A stretch of 44,698 bases of DNA, taken from the NCBI GenBank assembly GCA_012727555.1, contig JAAYGT010000151.1, forward strand, positions 1 through 44,698, given 5' to 3'. Numbering within the stretch: position 1 is the first letter of the stretch; every line of letters begins with the position of its first letter. Below are positions 18,665 to 27,927 of this stretch, piece after piece. The notes beneath the pieces were generated by a model. That model was not told the DNA's origin, searched no databases, and saw only the letters and a program-made list of their open reading frames with translations. The position numbers and the translations under genes are program-made. Source of the DNA: Alcaligenaceae bacterium (GTDB lineage: Bacteria; Pseudomonadota; Gammaproteobacteria; Burkholderiales; Burkholderiaceae_B).

Positions 18665-20754
18665 GGGCTGCCACCCTGCTGCGTGTGTACGGCATCGTGC
18701 TGCAGGGCAAAGGCCTGCAGGACATCGGGGAGCATGGGGCGGCCGAGCAGATACCCCTGGATTTCGTTGACACCCAACGCATCCAGGTAGTCACGCTGGC
18801 GCTCTGTTTCAACTCCTTCGGCAATCGTTGTCAGGCCCAGCCCGAAACACAGTGAAGTCAGGGCCCGGATGATGGCACGATCACGCCGCCCACGCGCCAG
18901 ATCGTTGACGAAGGCACGGTCAATTTTGAGGGTGTTGAGCGGAAAACGCAGCAGGTACTCAAGGGATGAAAAGCCGATCCCGAAATCGTCGATGGCGATT
19001 TTGAAGCCGGCATCGCGCAGTTGATTCAACTGGTGGATGGTGCTTTGCGGATCGCCCATGGCCATGCTTTCGGTGATTTCCAGTTCGATGGAACCGGGTT
19101 GTGCACCCGTGTTGCGTGCCAGGGATTCGACCAGCAACGGCAGGTTGACCTGCTGGAATTGCATGGGTGAAAGATTGATGCCCATGCGCAGAACCATGCC
19201 CTGGGCTGCCCACTGCGCCTGCTGGCGGCAGGCCTCGCCAAGGATCCATTCACCCAGTACGGTGATCAGACCGATGTCTTCGAGTACCGGGACAAATTCA
19301 GCCGGAGACACAAAGCCGCGATCAGGTGGCGACCAGCGCAGCAGGGCTTCAACACCCACGATCTTTTGTGTGGCCAGATCAAGTTGAGGTTGATAAACCA
19401 GGTGGAATTCTTCGTTTTCAACGGCACGGCGCAGGTCGGTTTCAAGACGCAGACGTTTGCGCAGCGAGGTGTCGAGCCCGTCTTTGTAGAGATCAAGGGT
19501 AATCGCTGCGTTGCCTGTCTGGGCATTGGCCTGGGCACTCATGGCCATGCGCAGCAGCGTGAGCGGTTCGAGCTGGCTGAACGCGGGCACCAGACTGATG
19601 CCCCCGGTGAAACGCAGGAAAATGTCCTTGCCTTCGATCGTCCAGGCACGGTCAAGGGCCTGAAGGCGGTTTTCAATGGACTGCTTGAGTGTATCGGGTG
19701 ACAGTTCGGTATCGACAGCCAGGAGAATCGCGAACTGCGCGCCGTCAAGGCGAGCACAAAGCGCGGCATCGCCAGTCAGGCGGCGCAGTTCGTTGCCGAC
19801 CAGACGCAGGAGTGTTTCGGAGACTTCCTCGCCGTAGGCGTTACCAATGGCCTGAAAACGTTGTATTTCAAGAACGACAATGGCCTGGGGGGTTTGGGGT
19901 GCGGCAGACCCCAGGCGCTCTTTAAGGGTGCTGAGCAGCAGTTTGCGGTTGGGCAGACCCGTGACGACATCGTGGTAGTTCAGGTAGTTGGCCTGAAGCT
20001 CGAGCGAACGCTGGCGGGTGAGATCTTGCAGTGCACCTTGCAGGTGCGTGTTGTCGGCGTCTCGTTGGCCCACGATGCGCACGATGTGTTCGTTACCTGC
20101 GGTATCGGTGCAGCGCACTTCGAGATCAAGCGTGACGTTGTTCTGAATGGCCCCCGAGATTGCATCGGTGAAACGTTTGCGATCAGCCGGCATCACGCAT
20201 TGAACGAATTCTTCCTGCGAGGCGGGCAGGGGGGTAAGCCACGGCAGTAGTTGGGGGGTGTGGTTGGTCCAGCGTACGCTGTTGTTCTTGATGTCGTAGG
20301 TCCAGTACACCAGTCCGGCCAGCATGCGTGCGCTGTCGTGTTGTTGCTGAACCCTGCGCAGTGTCAGTTCACGTTCGGCATCGCGCAGCGCATAACGAAT
20401 GCGCTGTGTGAGCAGTGGCAGGTTGATTGGTTTGGCGATGAAGTCGCTTGCCCCCGCGTCAAAGGCGTGGTTGATCGATTCAAGGTCATCGGAGCCCGTG
20501 AGCATGATGACGGGCGTAAGGTGGCCCGCGTCGTGTTCGCGCAGGGCGCGGCAGCACTGGAAGCCATCCATGACGGGCATGTTGACGTCCATGAGAACGA
20601 GATCGGGTTTGTGTGCAATGAACTGTTCAAGGCCTTGACGGCCATCTGTGGCTTCCACAGTTCTGTAACCCGCCTTGGCCAGGCCCGCACGCAACAGCAC
20701 ACGGATAGGCATCGCGTCGTCGATTATCAAGACCAGAGGCTGTGCATCAGCCAT
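18661..20754 (-). CDS. Response regulator with PAS-like, degenerate GGDEF and intact EAL domains
   Basis: The protein is 697 aa from the ATG at 20754, which has AGGGG seven bases upstream (an upstream TTG is also in frame). The receiver is at about 5-120 with LIIDDAMPIR and LVLMDVNMPVMDGF. A PAS-like segment (about 135-260) precedes GGDEF (about 265-415), which starts HDVVTGLPNR. Its active-site loop reads RLDGAQF instead of GGDEF, so cyclase activity is unlikely. EAL (about 435-680) looks catalytically competent: VEALLRW, NLSPMQF, ELEITESM, DDFGIGFSSL, KIDRAFV, EGVETE. The likely role is a phosphorylation-controlled cyclic-di-GMP phosphodiesterase. It leads the three-gene operon and is probably the target of the adjacent kinase. 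Confidence 0.88.
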   Translation of the reverse strand: MADAQPLVLIIDDAMPIRVLLRAGLAKAGYRTVEATDGRQGLEQFIAHKPDLVLMDVNMPVMDGFQCCRALREHDAGHLTPVIMLTGSDDLESINHAFDAGASDFIAKPINLPLLTQRIRYALRDAERELTLRRVQQQHDSARMLAGLVYWTYDIKNNSVRWTNHTPQLLPWLTPLPASQEEFVQCVMPADRKRFTDAISGAIQNNVTLDLEVRCTDTAGNEHIVRIVGQRDADNTHLQGALQDLTRQRSLELQANYLNYHDVVTGLPNRKLLLSTLKERLGSAAPQTPQAIVVLEIQRFQAIGNAYGEEVSETLLRLVGNELRRLTGDAALCARLDGAQFAILLAVDTELSPDTLKQSIENRLQALDRAWTIEGKDIFLRFTGGISLVPAFSQLEPLTLLRMAMSAQANAQTGNAAITLDLYKDGLDTSLRKRLRLETDLRRAVENEEFHLVYQPQLDLATQKIVGVEALLRWSPPDRGFVSPAEFVPVLEDIGLITVLGEWILGEACRQQAQWAAQGMVLRMGINLSPMQFQQVNLPLLVESLARNTGAQPGSIELEITESMAMGDPQSTIHQLNQLRDAGFKIAIDDFGIGFSSLEYLLRFPLNTLKIDRAFVNDLARGRRDRAIIRALTSLCFGLGLTTIAEGVETERQRDYLDALGVNEIQGYLLGRPMLPDVLQAFALQHDAVHTQQGGSP

Positions 20755-20961
20755 ACAGTTTCCCCTGCGCTCCAAACAGACACGATTGTACTCTGCGCTC
20801 AGGCAAGCCGGTTGTCTGGAATGCGTTTCAGCAAGGACTTCCGGGACGATTTGCGCGGTTGTTGTTTTTTGTCAGGAGCGATGCTGGAGTTGATAATCCA
20901 CAAAGCGAGGATCCAGTGTTTCTGGCACATTCTCGCCTTCTTGAATCATTGCGAGGGCTTG

Positions 20962-21465
20962 ATGATGTTGCGACGCACTTTTCTTGCGTTTTGTGGCGCG
21001 CTTGCGTTTACAAGCGCTTCGGCTGCTTCACTGCCCGAACCTTCCGGCCCGGTTGTTCTCGAGGTAACTGGCAAGATTGGCGTCACTAACGGGCCGGGTG
21101 TTGCCCGTTTTGACCAGGCCATGCTTGAGGGTTTGCAGTCAGGCATCATACGTACCTCAACGCCCTGGCATGGTCGGGTTGTCGAGTTTCAGGGGCCTTA
21201 TGGCGCAGCATTGCTCAAGGCCGTTGAAGCCCGTGGATCGTCACTTGTCCTGACGGCGCTGAACGATTACTCTGCCGAAGTTCCTGTTTCCGATATCACC
21301 CGATACAATGTGATCTTTGCCATGAAGGCCGACAATCAGTACATGCGTGTGCGTGATCGCGGGCCGCTCATGCTCATTTATCCCTTCGATTCCCAACCTG
21401 AACTCAAGAGCGAAGTCATCCATAATCGCTCCGTCTGGCAGATCAAACGCATTGAAATCCGTTAA
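20962..21465 (+). CDS. Small secreted protein with sulfite-oxidase-like (molybdopterin-binding fold) domain
   Basis: The 167-aa protein begins with a signal peptide ([20 protein letters not shown], cleavage likely after ASA). The mature part resembles the oxidoreductase molybdopterin-binding fold: [14 protein letters not shown] at the start, [19 protein letters not shown] in the middle, [14 protein letters not shown] and [16 protein letters not shown] toward the end. The mature protein has no cysteine, so the molybdenum-ligating Cys of true sulfite oxidases is absent and enzymatic activity is doubtful. GAGGG lies just upstream of paired ATGs at 20962 and 20965. A hybrid kinase gene begins 44 bases downstream on the same strand. 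A periplasmic partner or sensor role for that kinase is inferred, not shown. Confidence 0.75.
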   Translation: MMLRRTFLAFCGALAFTSASAASLPEPSGPVVLEVTGKIGVTNGPGVARFDQAMLEGLQSGIIRTSTPWHGRVVEFQGPYGAALLKAVEARGSSLVLTALNDYSAEVPVSDITRYNVIFAMKADNQYMRVRDRGPLMLIYPFDSQPELKSEVIHNRSVWQIKRIEIR

Positions 21466-21509
21466 GCTGTTTCCGGGTATCGTCAGATTCCTCATCCTGT
21501 GGTGGCCTG

Positions 21510-23429
21510 GTGTCTTCAGCGCCATCCACTAAACCAGTGTCGCGTCCTGGTGGCCGTGGCGCCTTGCAGTTCATGGCCGGCCTGTCGGTTTTGTTCCTGC
21601 TGGCGTCATTGGCCTTGTTCGCTTTCTTGCTTGAACGCCAGCAGTCACTGCTTGACGCCGTCAAGGAAGATGCCTTGTGGGCTGCCTATCAGGTCGATCG
21701 TGAAACCCAGCGTTTCCGGGGTGAATTGCGGCTCCTTTCCCCCGATAACCACGCTGTGCAGATCAAGCCTGTTTTATTGCGTTTCGATATTCTGTACAGT
21801 CGTATCGACCTCCTTGAAAAAGGCGACTTGAGGTCGGCATTTGCTGCCGATGCGTCCGAGCCCAGGCTGGTGAGCCGTTTCATTGAGCACATTCGCAAGG
21901 TTGACACCCTGTTGCCTGCACTTGAGTCCGGTGATCACAGTGTTTTGCCGGTCATGTATACCCATGTCGATTCCATGACCGATCTGGCTGAGCAATTGCT
22001 TTTACGCACCTTGCATGCTCGCGGTGAAGAGCGTACGAAGGGCAGGGAAGACACCCTGCGCATGTATTCGCTGTTTGGCATGCTGGTTTTGCTCATGGCA
22101 CTGTGCCTGATTGTGATTATTTACCTGGTTTTCAGAAAACGTGCGCAAGCGCAGGAACTGGCCGAACAATTGCAGGTGGTGGCTGCGCGCGCCGAAGCTG
22201 CCAATGCATCGAAGTCGGCTTTTCTGGCCATGATGAGTCATGAAATCCGTACACCCATGAACGGTATCATTGGCATGCTTGACCTGTTGCAGGGTACACG
22301 GCTCACGGATGAACAGACTGGTTACGTGCAGATCAGCAAGAAGTCGGCGGAATCTCTGCTGACCATTCTGAACGATGTGCTTGACCTGTCAAAAATGGAA
22401 GCCGGCCGTTTCGAATTGGTTGACGATGTGCTTGATCCTGTCGAGATCGCCCGCAGCACCCTGAATCTGCTGGCATCGGGCAGCGCCCACAAGCCCGGGG
22501 TTCGTCTCGATTGTCACATTGATCCCGACGTCGCCGGTTTGTACCGCGGTGACCCGGTCAGGGTCCGGCAGATTCTGCTGAATTTGTTGGGTAATGCACT
22601 CAAGTTCACTCATGACGGATCTGTCACGGTTTCGGTTGCACGTGAATCATCAGGCAATGTGCGTTTTGATGTCCGGGATACCGGAATCGGTATCCCGCCC
22701 GATGCCCAACAGCGGCTGTTCGGCATGTTCGAGCAGGTGGATCCCTCAACATCAAGACAATATGGCGGTACGGGTCTGGGTCTGGCGATCTGTCATCGTC
22801 TTGTCGAACAAATGGGCGGCACCATCGGCTTCAGCAGTAAAGAAAATGAAGGAAGCCATTTCTGGTTTTCCTTGCCGCTCAAGAAAATGGCAGAGACACG
22901 CTCCTCGAATGAGGCTCGCTCTGTCCCTCTGCCTGAGTCGCCTGATACTGAAGATCGCCAAGCCAGGTTGACGACAGCCTCGTGTGCCCAACCAGAAGCA
23001 GTGACTTCCCAGGCAGTGCCTGTGTGCAGCACCGGTCCTGCCATTTCAAAGGCACTGAATGTGCTGGTAGCCGAGGATAATACGGTCAACCAAATGGTCA
23101 TTCGTGGCTTGCTGGGCAAGCGTGGCCACACTGTAACGCTTGCCGCCAACGGGCGCGAGGCGGTCGAGCAAGCACGTTCCGGCGATTTTGACCTGGTGCT
23201 CATGGATGTTCAGATGCCGGAACTGGATGGTCTGCAGGCCACCCGGATCCTGCGAGCCGATCCACGTACGTGTGATCTACCCGTGATCGGCCTGACGGCG
23301 AACGCCATGGCATCGGATCGCGAGGCCGGCCTGGAAGCCGGCATGAATGACTATCTTTCCAAGCCTGTGAATCTGGACGCTCTGACGGCTGTTTTGCAGC
23401 GTTACGGCGGCGTTGGGGATCAGGGCTGA
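21510..23429 (+). CDS. Membrane hybrid sensor histidine kinase with one receiver
   Basis: The protein is 639 aa from a GTG start without a strong ribosome site, probably coupled to the upstream gene. A basic, Pro-rich leader precedes helix 1 (about 25-48). A periplasmic region of about 135 aa with predicted helical character follows, then helix 2 near 185-208. HisKA has [20 protein letters not shown] (phospho-His near 244), then HATPase with [10 protein letters not shown] and [14 protein letters not shown] linker leads to a single receiver near 517-635 ([27 protein letters not shown]-equivalent SKPVN). No HPt is present. The gene for the small sulfite-oxidase-like protein is immediately upstream. 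The 3-prime end overlaps the convergent alcohol dehydrogenase by 10 bases. Confidence 0.87.
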   Translation: MSSAPSTKPVSRPGGRGALQFMAGLSVLFLLASLALFAFLLERQQSLLDAVKEDALWAAYQVDRETQRFRGELRLLSPDNHAVQIKPVLLRFDILYSRIDLLEKGDLRSAFAADASEPRLVSRFIEHIRKVDTLLPALESGDHSVLPVMYTHVDSMTDLAEQLLLRTLHARGEERTKGREDTLRMYSLFGMLVLLMALCLIVIIYLVFRKRAQAQELAEQLQVVAARAEAANASKSAFLAMMSHEIRTPMNGIIGMLDLLQGTRLTDEQTGYVQISKKSAESLLTILNDVLDLSKMEAGRFELVDDVLDPVEIARSTLNLLASGSAHKPGVRLDCHIDPDVAGLYRGDPVRVRQILLNLLGNALKFTHDGSVTVSVARESSGNVRFDVRDTGIGIPPDAQQRLFGMFEQVDPSTSRQYGGTGLGLAICHRLVEQMGGTIGFSSKENEGSHFWFSLPLKKMAETRSSNEARSVPLPESPDTEDRQARLTTASCAQPEAVTSQAVPVCSTGPAISKALNVLVAEDNTVNQMVIRGLLGKRGHTVTLAANGREAVEQARSGDFDLVLMDVQMPELDGLQATRILRADPRTCDLPVIGLTANAMASDREAGLEAGMNDYLSKPVNLDALTAVLQRYGGVGDQG

Positions 23430-24472
23430 AGTACGGTTCGGCCGGTTACGTTGCCGTCTTCCAGATTCTTGAGTGCCCGGGGTGCATGGTGCAGCGGGCA
23501 GCACGTGACCGGTATGGGGGCAACAGCCCCACTTTTTACCAGGTCCATCAGGGCCTGCAGTTCGTCGAGACGCCCGACATACGAGCCTTGCAGGCTGATT
23601 GCCCTGATGGGCGCCAGAGGAACCGGCAGAGTGATGGCACCACCAAACAAGCCAACCAGAATCAGTTGGCCGCCTTTGATCAGCAGGTCGAGTGCCTGTT
23701 GTACGGTTTGGTCGGATCCCACGCAATCGATGACGGCCCACACACCGCCCCCGGCCAGTGTGCGTACAGCGTCAGCCAGATCGGGGCGGGCCGGGTCAAG
23801 CGCCTGAAAGGCACCGGCGTGCTCGGCGGCCTGGCGTCGCTCAGGGTGTGTTTCAAGCACAATGATGCGTGGTGCCCCCAAGGCCTTGAGCAAACTGACC
23901 GCCATCAGCCCCAGACCACCTGCACCCACCACCACAATGGTTTCTTCATGGAGTACACGAGGATTGATTTTGCGTATGGCACTGAAGGTGGTGAGCCCGG
24001 AACAGGCGTAGGGGGCAGCCTGTGCCGGCGGCAGGTTGCCGATATCGATCAGGTATTTTTCGTGGGGAACCAGCACGTGGTCGGCATACCCGCCCGGGCG
24101 AAAAATACCCAGAAAGCGTGGCGTCGGGCACAGTTGATCATCGCCACGCCGGCATGTCTTGCACTGACCGCAACCGATCCATGGATAAACCAGATAGTTG
24201 CGGCCCGCCTGGAGGCGTGAACCGATGGGCGCCTTGATGACTTGCCCGACAATTTCGTGTCCGAGTGTGAGGGGCAGGTTGATGCCGCGTTCCTGCATGG
24301 ACAGGCGGTTGCCGTTGCCCAGATCGTACCAGCCATGCCAGGTGTGAATGTCGGTATGGCATACGCCGGCTGCCACAACGTTGAGCAGGCATTCATCACC
24401 CTGCGGCTCGGGGGCCGCGTGCTCAATGGCCTGAAGGGGCTGCGAAAAGGCCTGGACCTGGTAGCTGATCAT
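23420..24472 (-). CDS. Zinc-dependent alcohol dehydrogenase (MDR family)
   Basis: The 350-aa medium-chain dehydrogenase probably oxidises an alcohol or reduces an aldehyde with a nicotinamide cofactor. The catalytic zinc region is visible as GVCHTDIH and GHEIVG, and the structural zinc lobe as [15 protein letters not shown]. The Rossmann motif is [12 protein letters not shown], followed by VLETHPERR. An acidic residue at the end of strand 2 favours NAD over NADP. The ATG at 24472 is 17 bases after the substrate-binding protein stop, so the two are likely co-transcribed. The physiological substrate is not evident. The family call is secure. Confidence 0.88.
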   Translation of the reverse strand: MISYQVQAFSQPLQAIEHAAPEPQGDECLLNVVAAGVCHTDIHTWHGWYDLGNGNRLSMQERGINLPLTLGHEIVGQVIKAPIGSRLQAGRNYLVYPWIGCGQCKTCRRGDDQLCPTPRFLGIFRPGGYADHVLVPHEKYLIDIGNLPPAQAAPYACSGLTTFSAIRKINPRVLHEETIVVVGAGGLGLMAVSLLKALGAPRIIVLETHPERRQAAEHAGAFQALDPARPDLADAVRTLAGGGVWAVIDCVGSDQTVQQALDLLIKGGQLILVGLFGGAITLPVPLAPIRAISLQGSYVGRLDELQALMDLVKSGAVAPIPVTCCPLHHAPRALKNLEDGNVTGRTVLQP

Positions 24473-24489
24473 GGGGGGCTCCGGAAACG

Positions 24490-25707
24490 TTATTTCACAA
24501 GCGGGCAGCCGCCTTTGTCGAGGGGGCGGTAGGCGACATCACCGGGCGTGGTGGAGACCAGGTTGTAGAGATCCCATTCACCTTTGGATTGAGCCGGTGT
24601 TTTGACCTGATACAGGTGCATGTCACGCACTACGCGGCCATCAATGCGCAGTTTGCCGTTATTGGTCATGAAGTCGTTGATGGGGGTTGCGCGCATTTGC
24701 GCCATGACCTTGTCGGCATTTTTGGTGCCGGTGGCTTTTACGGCATTCAGGTAGTGCATGACCGCACCGTAAGTACCTGCATGGTTCATGGTCGGCATGA
24801 CGCCGTTGCGCTTGTAGAAACGTTCGGACCAGGCGCGTGTTTCAGGTGTTTGGTCCCAATAGAAGGCTTCGGTCAGGTAGAGGCCCTGCGCCAGGGGCAG
24901 CCCCATGGCCTTGACGTCGGACAAAAACGCCAGCAACGCGGCGACCTTCTGGCGTGATTTGGTGACACCGAATTCGGCGGCCTGCTTGACACTGTTGGTG
25001 GTGTCGTTGCCGCCGTTGGCCAGGCCGATGACATCGGCATTCGAGGCCTGGGCCTGCAGAATGAACGAGCTGAAATCCGGTGCGTTCAGGGGGTGGGCCA
25101 CGGCACCCACCACCTTGCCGCCGTTGGATTCGATGACCTGCGTGGCATCGCGTTGCAGTGCCTGACCAAAGGCGTAGTCGGCTGACAGGAAGAACCAGCT
25201 TTTACCGCCGGATTTCACGACGGCGGCTGCCGTGCCGACGGCCAGCGCGTAGGTGTCGTAGGTCCAGTGAACGGTGTAGGGGGTGCAGGCTTTGCCGGTG
25301 ATGTCGCTGGAAGCTGCGCTGGTCACCATGACCACTTTTTTCTTTTCTTCGCCCAGTTTGCTGACAGCCAGTGCGATGGCGGACGTAGGCATGTCAGTGA
25401 CCATGTCAACCCCGTCGACATCGAACCACTGCCGTGCTCGTGACGAGGCGACGTCAACCTTGTTCTGGGTGTCGAAGGACAGCACTTCGATCGGCTTGCC
25501 GAACAGTGTGCCGCCGAAGTCTTCAACGGCCATGCGGGCTGCATCGTAGAGCCCTTTGCCGCCGATGGCCGAATACAGGCCGCTGAGGTCGCCCAGTACG
25601 CCGATTTTGACGGGACCGGTTTCGGCCTGTGCGTTTGCCGTGCCAAAGGACAAGCCGAGCATCAGGGCCAGGGAGGTAAGCTGGAGTTTTTTCTTGAGTG
25701 ATTGCAT
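24490..25707 (-). CDS. ABC transporter periplasmic substrate-binding protein (type I, amino-acid/amide family)
   Basis: The 405-aa protein has a signal peptide (LALMLGLSFGTANAQA) and a mature domain beginning VKIGVLGDLSGLYSAIGGKG, typical of Peripla_BP_6 binding proteins. It keeps the bilobed-family landmarks GGTLFGKPIEVL, FFLSADYAFGQAL and NHAGTYGAVMHYL. GGAGA lies upstream of the ATG. No permease or ATPase gene accompanies it. The next gene on the strand is a zinc alcohol dehydrogenase. It may feed a transporter encoded elsewhere, such as the Liv-type system at 33281-37969, or act as a sensor. The ligand is unknown. Some members of this family bind small alcohols, acids or amides. Confidence 0.85.
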   Translation of the reverse strand: MQSLKKKLQLTSLALMLGLSFGTANAQAETGPVKIGVLGDLSGLYSAIGGKGLYDAARMAVEDFGGTLFGKPIEVLSFDTQNKVDVASSRARQWFDVDGVDMVTDMPTSAIALAVSKLGEEKKKVVMVTSAASSDITGKACTPYTVHWTYDTYALAVGTAAAVVKSGGKSWFFLSADYAFGQALQRDATQVIESNGGKVVGAVAHPLNAPDFSSFILQAQASNADVIGLANGGNDTTNSVKQAAEFGVTKSRQKVAALLAFLSDVKAMGLPLAQGLYLTEAFYWDQTPETRAWSERFYKRNGVMPTMNHAGTYGAVMHYLNAVKATGTKNADKVMAQMRATPINDFMTNNGKLRIDGRVVRDMHLYQVKTPAQSKGEWDLYNLVSTTPGDVAYRPLDKGGCPLVK

Positions 25708-25878
25708 CAGGGTGTCTCCGTTGATGTTTTGTTATCGTTCACCGGGGGGCAGGGCCCCTTGTGAGGTGGTTGTTTTTGTAAGATTGTTCGCTACTATGGT
25801 TGTAAAAAAAGCCTTGCGGGTCTTGAATTCAGAAAGGGGGGGTTTTTGAACTTGATAGGCTAGTGCTAACCCTGATGT

Positions 25879-25892
25879 TTGATTGTTGACAA
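25879..25892. promoter_or_regulatory. FNR/DNR-like box upstream of chemoreceptor
   Basis: TTGAT-TGTT-GACAA matches the FNR consensus TTGAT-N4-ATCAA at 8 of 10 positions. It lies inside a wider inverted repeat, TGTTTG to CAAACA (25876-25895). It sits about 80-95 bp upstream of the chemoreceptor ATG, a distance compatible with activation at a -41.5 site. Identification is by eye only. Confidence 0.3.
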
Positions 25893-25972
25893 ACAGCTGA
25901 ATGAAGGATCAGGGTATCATTCGCTGCTCATTCAAAGCCTGACTCGCCGTGTTCGGCGCCTGGAACCGTATC

Positions 25973-27889
25973 ATGCTGAACAATCTCAAACTGATTTACA
26001 AGTTTCTTGTCCTGGGCCTTCTGGCCTTTATCATGCTGGCCGTGCCCACGGCCATGTACATGCAGAAAGCCGTGACGGAAATACGCGTTTCCCAGGCTGA
26101 GTACCGCGGTATGGCTCCCCTCATGGCCATGCAGCGCGTGATCCAGTTTGCCCAGCAGCACCGTGGCCTGTCATCGGGTATGTTGTCCGGTAATCAGGCC
26201 ATGCGCGAGCGTCGGCCCACTGTGAAGCAGTCTGTCGAAAACGCCATTGCAGGTGTCGATGCGGCGTTGGCCAGCGTCAAAACACCCGATACCCTGAGGC
26301 AGGAATGGGAACAGCAGAAGCAACGCTGGAAAGCGCTGGAATCCGACGTGGCGGGTGGCCAGTTGTCGGCTGCGCAAAGCACTGCGCGTCATACGGCCTG
26401 GATCAAGACCCTGTTTCGCTTGAATGAAATCATGCTCGATGACTTTGGTCTGGCGCTGGATCCAGATCAGGCCAATTCATCGCTGATTCTTGCCACCTTC
26501 GTCGAGGCTCCCTGGCTGACAGAAAAGCTCGGCATCATGCGTGCCATGGGCAGTGGTTTCCTGACACAGCGGGCATTGCCGCCGCAGGGTAAGGGTACCT
26601 TGATCGCATTGCGCGACAGCGCAGCCGATCACTTGCTGGCCATGTCGGATCGTGTCTTGCAGGCCGGTCGCCTGAACCCCTCGATCCGTCAGGCACTTGA
26701 ATCCTCGGTCGTTGGTGTGCGGGGGCAGGTCGGCAAAACCGTTGAACTGGCTGATGCACAACTGATCAACGCCGAGGCCCTGAGTTTTTCGCCCACCGAT
26801 TACTTCGACGATTTCACACGTTCGATCGATGCGGTGTACGCCTTCAGCAGTTCGGCCATGGGTGTGCTCGATACCACCCTGAAGGGGCGTGTCGATACCC
26901 TCAAGCAGCAGCTTTATCTGGTGCTGGCTGTTCTTGCCGTGGGTATGGCCTTGTCGCTCTGGCTTACATACCTGTTTGTACGCAGTATTACCGTGCCGCT
27001 GAACCAGGCGGTTGAAATTGCGCAGTCCGTTGCCGGTGGCGATCTTACCCGTACCATTCCCGCTTACGGTCGCAACGAATTCGGCGTGTTGTTGCAGTCG
27101 CTGGAACGTATGCAAAACCACTTGGCTGAACTGGTGCGTACCGTGCGCGCCGATGCCGACTGCGTGGCCACGGCCAGCACGCAAATTGCCGTGGGCAACA
27201 GCGACCTGGCTGCACGTACTGAGCAGGAAGCGAGCGCTTTGGTTGAAACAGCGGCCGCCATGGAGCAGCTCAGCACCCATGTGCAGGAAAATGCCCAGCA
27301 TGCGCGCGATGCCGATGCCTTGGCGCATTCAGCGCGCGAAGTTGCCGTCAAGGGTGGGCAAGTGGTGTCCAGTGTGGTTGAGACCATGCGCGACATCAAT
27401 ACGTCGTCAGCCAAGATTGCCGACATCATTGGCCTGATCGACAGTATCGCTTTTCAGACCAACATTCTGGCGCTAAATGCTGCGGTCGAAGCGGCCCGTG
27501 CGGGCGAACAGGGCAAGGGTTTTGCGGTGGTAGCCTCTGAGGTGCGTGGTCTGGCGGCCCGCTCGGCCGATGCTGCCAAGGAAATCAGCACACTCATCAC
27601 GGCCAGTGTCGAGCGCATGCACCAGGGTACGGCCCTGGCCGATGACGCCGGTCGCACCATGAACGAGGTGGTCGATGCCATTCGTCGTGTTACGGAAATC
27701 ATGGGTGACATCAGTGCGGCCAGTGCGGCTCAAAGTACCAGTGTGCATGAAGTGGGGCAGGCTGTGAACCAGATGGAAAATGCCACCCAGCAAAACGCGG
27801 CGCTGGTCGAGGAAGCCGCTGCGGCGGCGGCCAGCCTGAAACAGGAAGCGGGCCAGTTGGTGCGTGCTGTTGCCGCGTTCAAGGTTTAG
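25973..27889 (+). CDS. Methyl-accepting chemotaxis protein with NIT-like sensor segment
   Basis: This chemoreceptor is 638 aa from the ATG at 25973 (an upstream GTG at 25949 is also in frame). Helix 1 is near 9-30, a periplasmic domain of about 280 aa follows, helix 2 is near 315-338, then HAMP. The cytoplasmic tip is the classic hairpin IDSIAFQTNILALNAAVEAA with AGEQGKGFAVVASEVR. Just after helix 1, QRVIQFAQQHRGLSSGMLSG resembles the first helix of NIT domains, known from NasR and nitrate-sensing kinases. With a nar locus 14 kb away, nitrate taxis is a reasonable but unproven idea. No CheR-binding pentapeptide is present at the C-terminus. No other chemotaxis genes are in the window. Confidence 0.88.
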   Translation: MLNNLKLIYKFLVLGLLAFIMLAVPTAMYMQKAVTEIRVSQAEYRGMAPLMAMQRVIQFAQQHRGLSSGMLSGNQAMRERRPTVKQSVENAIAGVDAALASVKTPDTLRQEWEQQKQRWKALESDVAGGQLSAAQSTARHTAWIKTLFRLNEIMLDDFGLALDPDQANSSLILATFVEAPWLTEKLGIMRAMGSGFLTQRALPPQGKGTLIALRDSAADHLLAMSDRVLQAGRLNPSIRQALESSVVGVRGQVGKTVELADAQLINAEALSFSPTDYFDDFTRSIDAVYAFSSSAMGVLDTTLKGRVDTLKQQLYLVLAVLAVGMALSLWLTYLFVRSITVPLNQAVEIAQSVAGGDLTRTIPAYGRNEFGVLLQSLERMQNHLAELVRTVRADADCVATASTQIAVGNSDLAARTEQEASALVETAAAMEQLSTHVQENAQHARDADALAHSAREVAVKGGQVVSSVVETMRDINTSSAKIADIIGLIDSIAFQTNILALNAAVEAARAGEQGKGFAVVASEVRGLAARSADAAKEISTLITASVERMHQGTALADDAGRTMNEVVDAIRRVTEIMGDISAASAAQSTSVHEVGQAVNQMENATQQNAALVEEAAAAAASLKQEAGQLVRAVAAFKV

Positions 27890-27900
27890 CCGCCTTGTCG

Positions 27901-27927
27901 CACCTGGAATGCCACTGTGGCCAGGTG
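27901..27927. terminator. Inverted repeat between convergent genes, possible bidirectional terminator
   Basis: CACCTGG (27901-27907) and CCAGGTG (27921-27927) form 7-base arms around a 13-base loop in the 38-bp gap between the chemoreceptor stop and the metallophosphoesterase stop. The location fits a shared terminator, but there is no T-run on either side, so the assignment is tentative. Confidence 0.35.

Noticed and set aside
20923-20937. TGGCAC as a sigma-54 -24 element before the sulfite-oxidase-like gene
   Set aside because: The -12 position reads CGCC instead of TTGC, so it does not fit.
25886-25891. TTGACA as a sigma-70 -35 element before the chemoreceptor
   Set aside because: No -10 lies at 16-18 bp spacing. 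The nearest TATCAT is 23 bp away.
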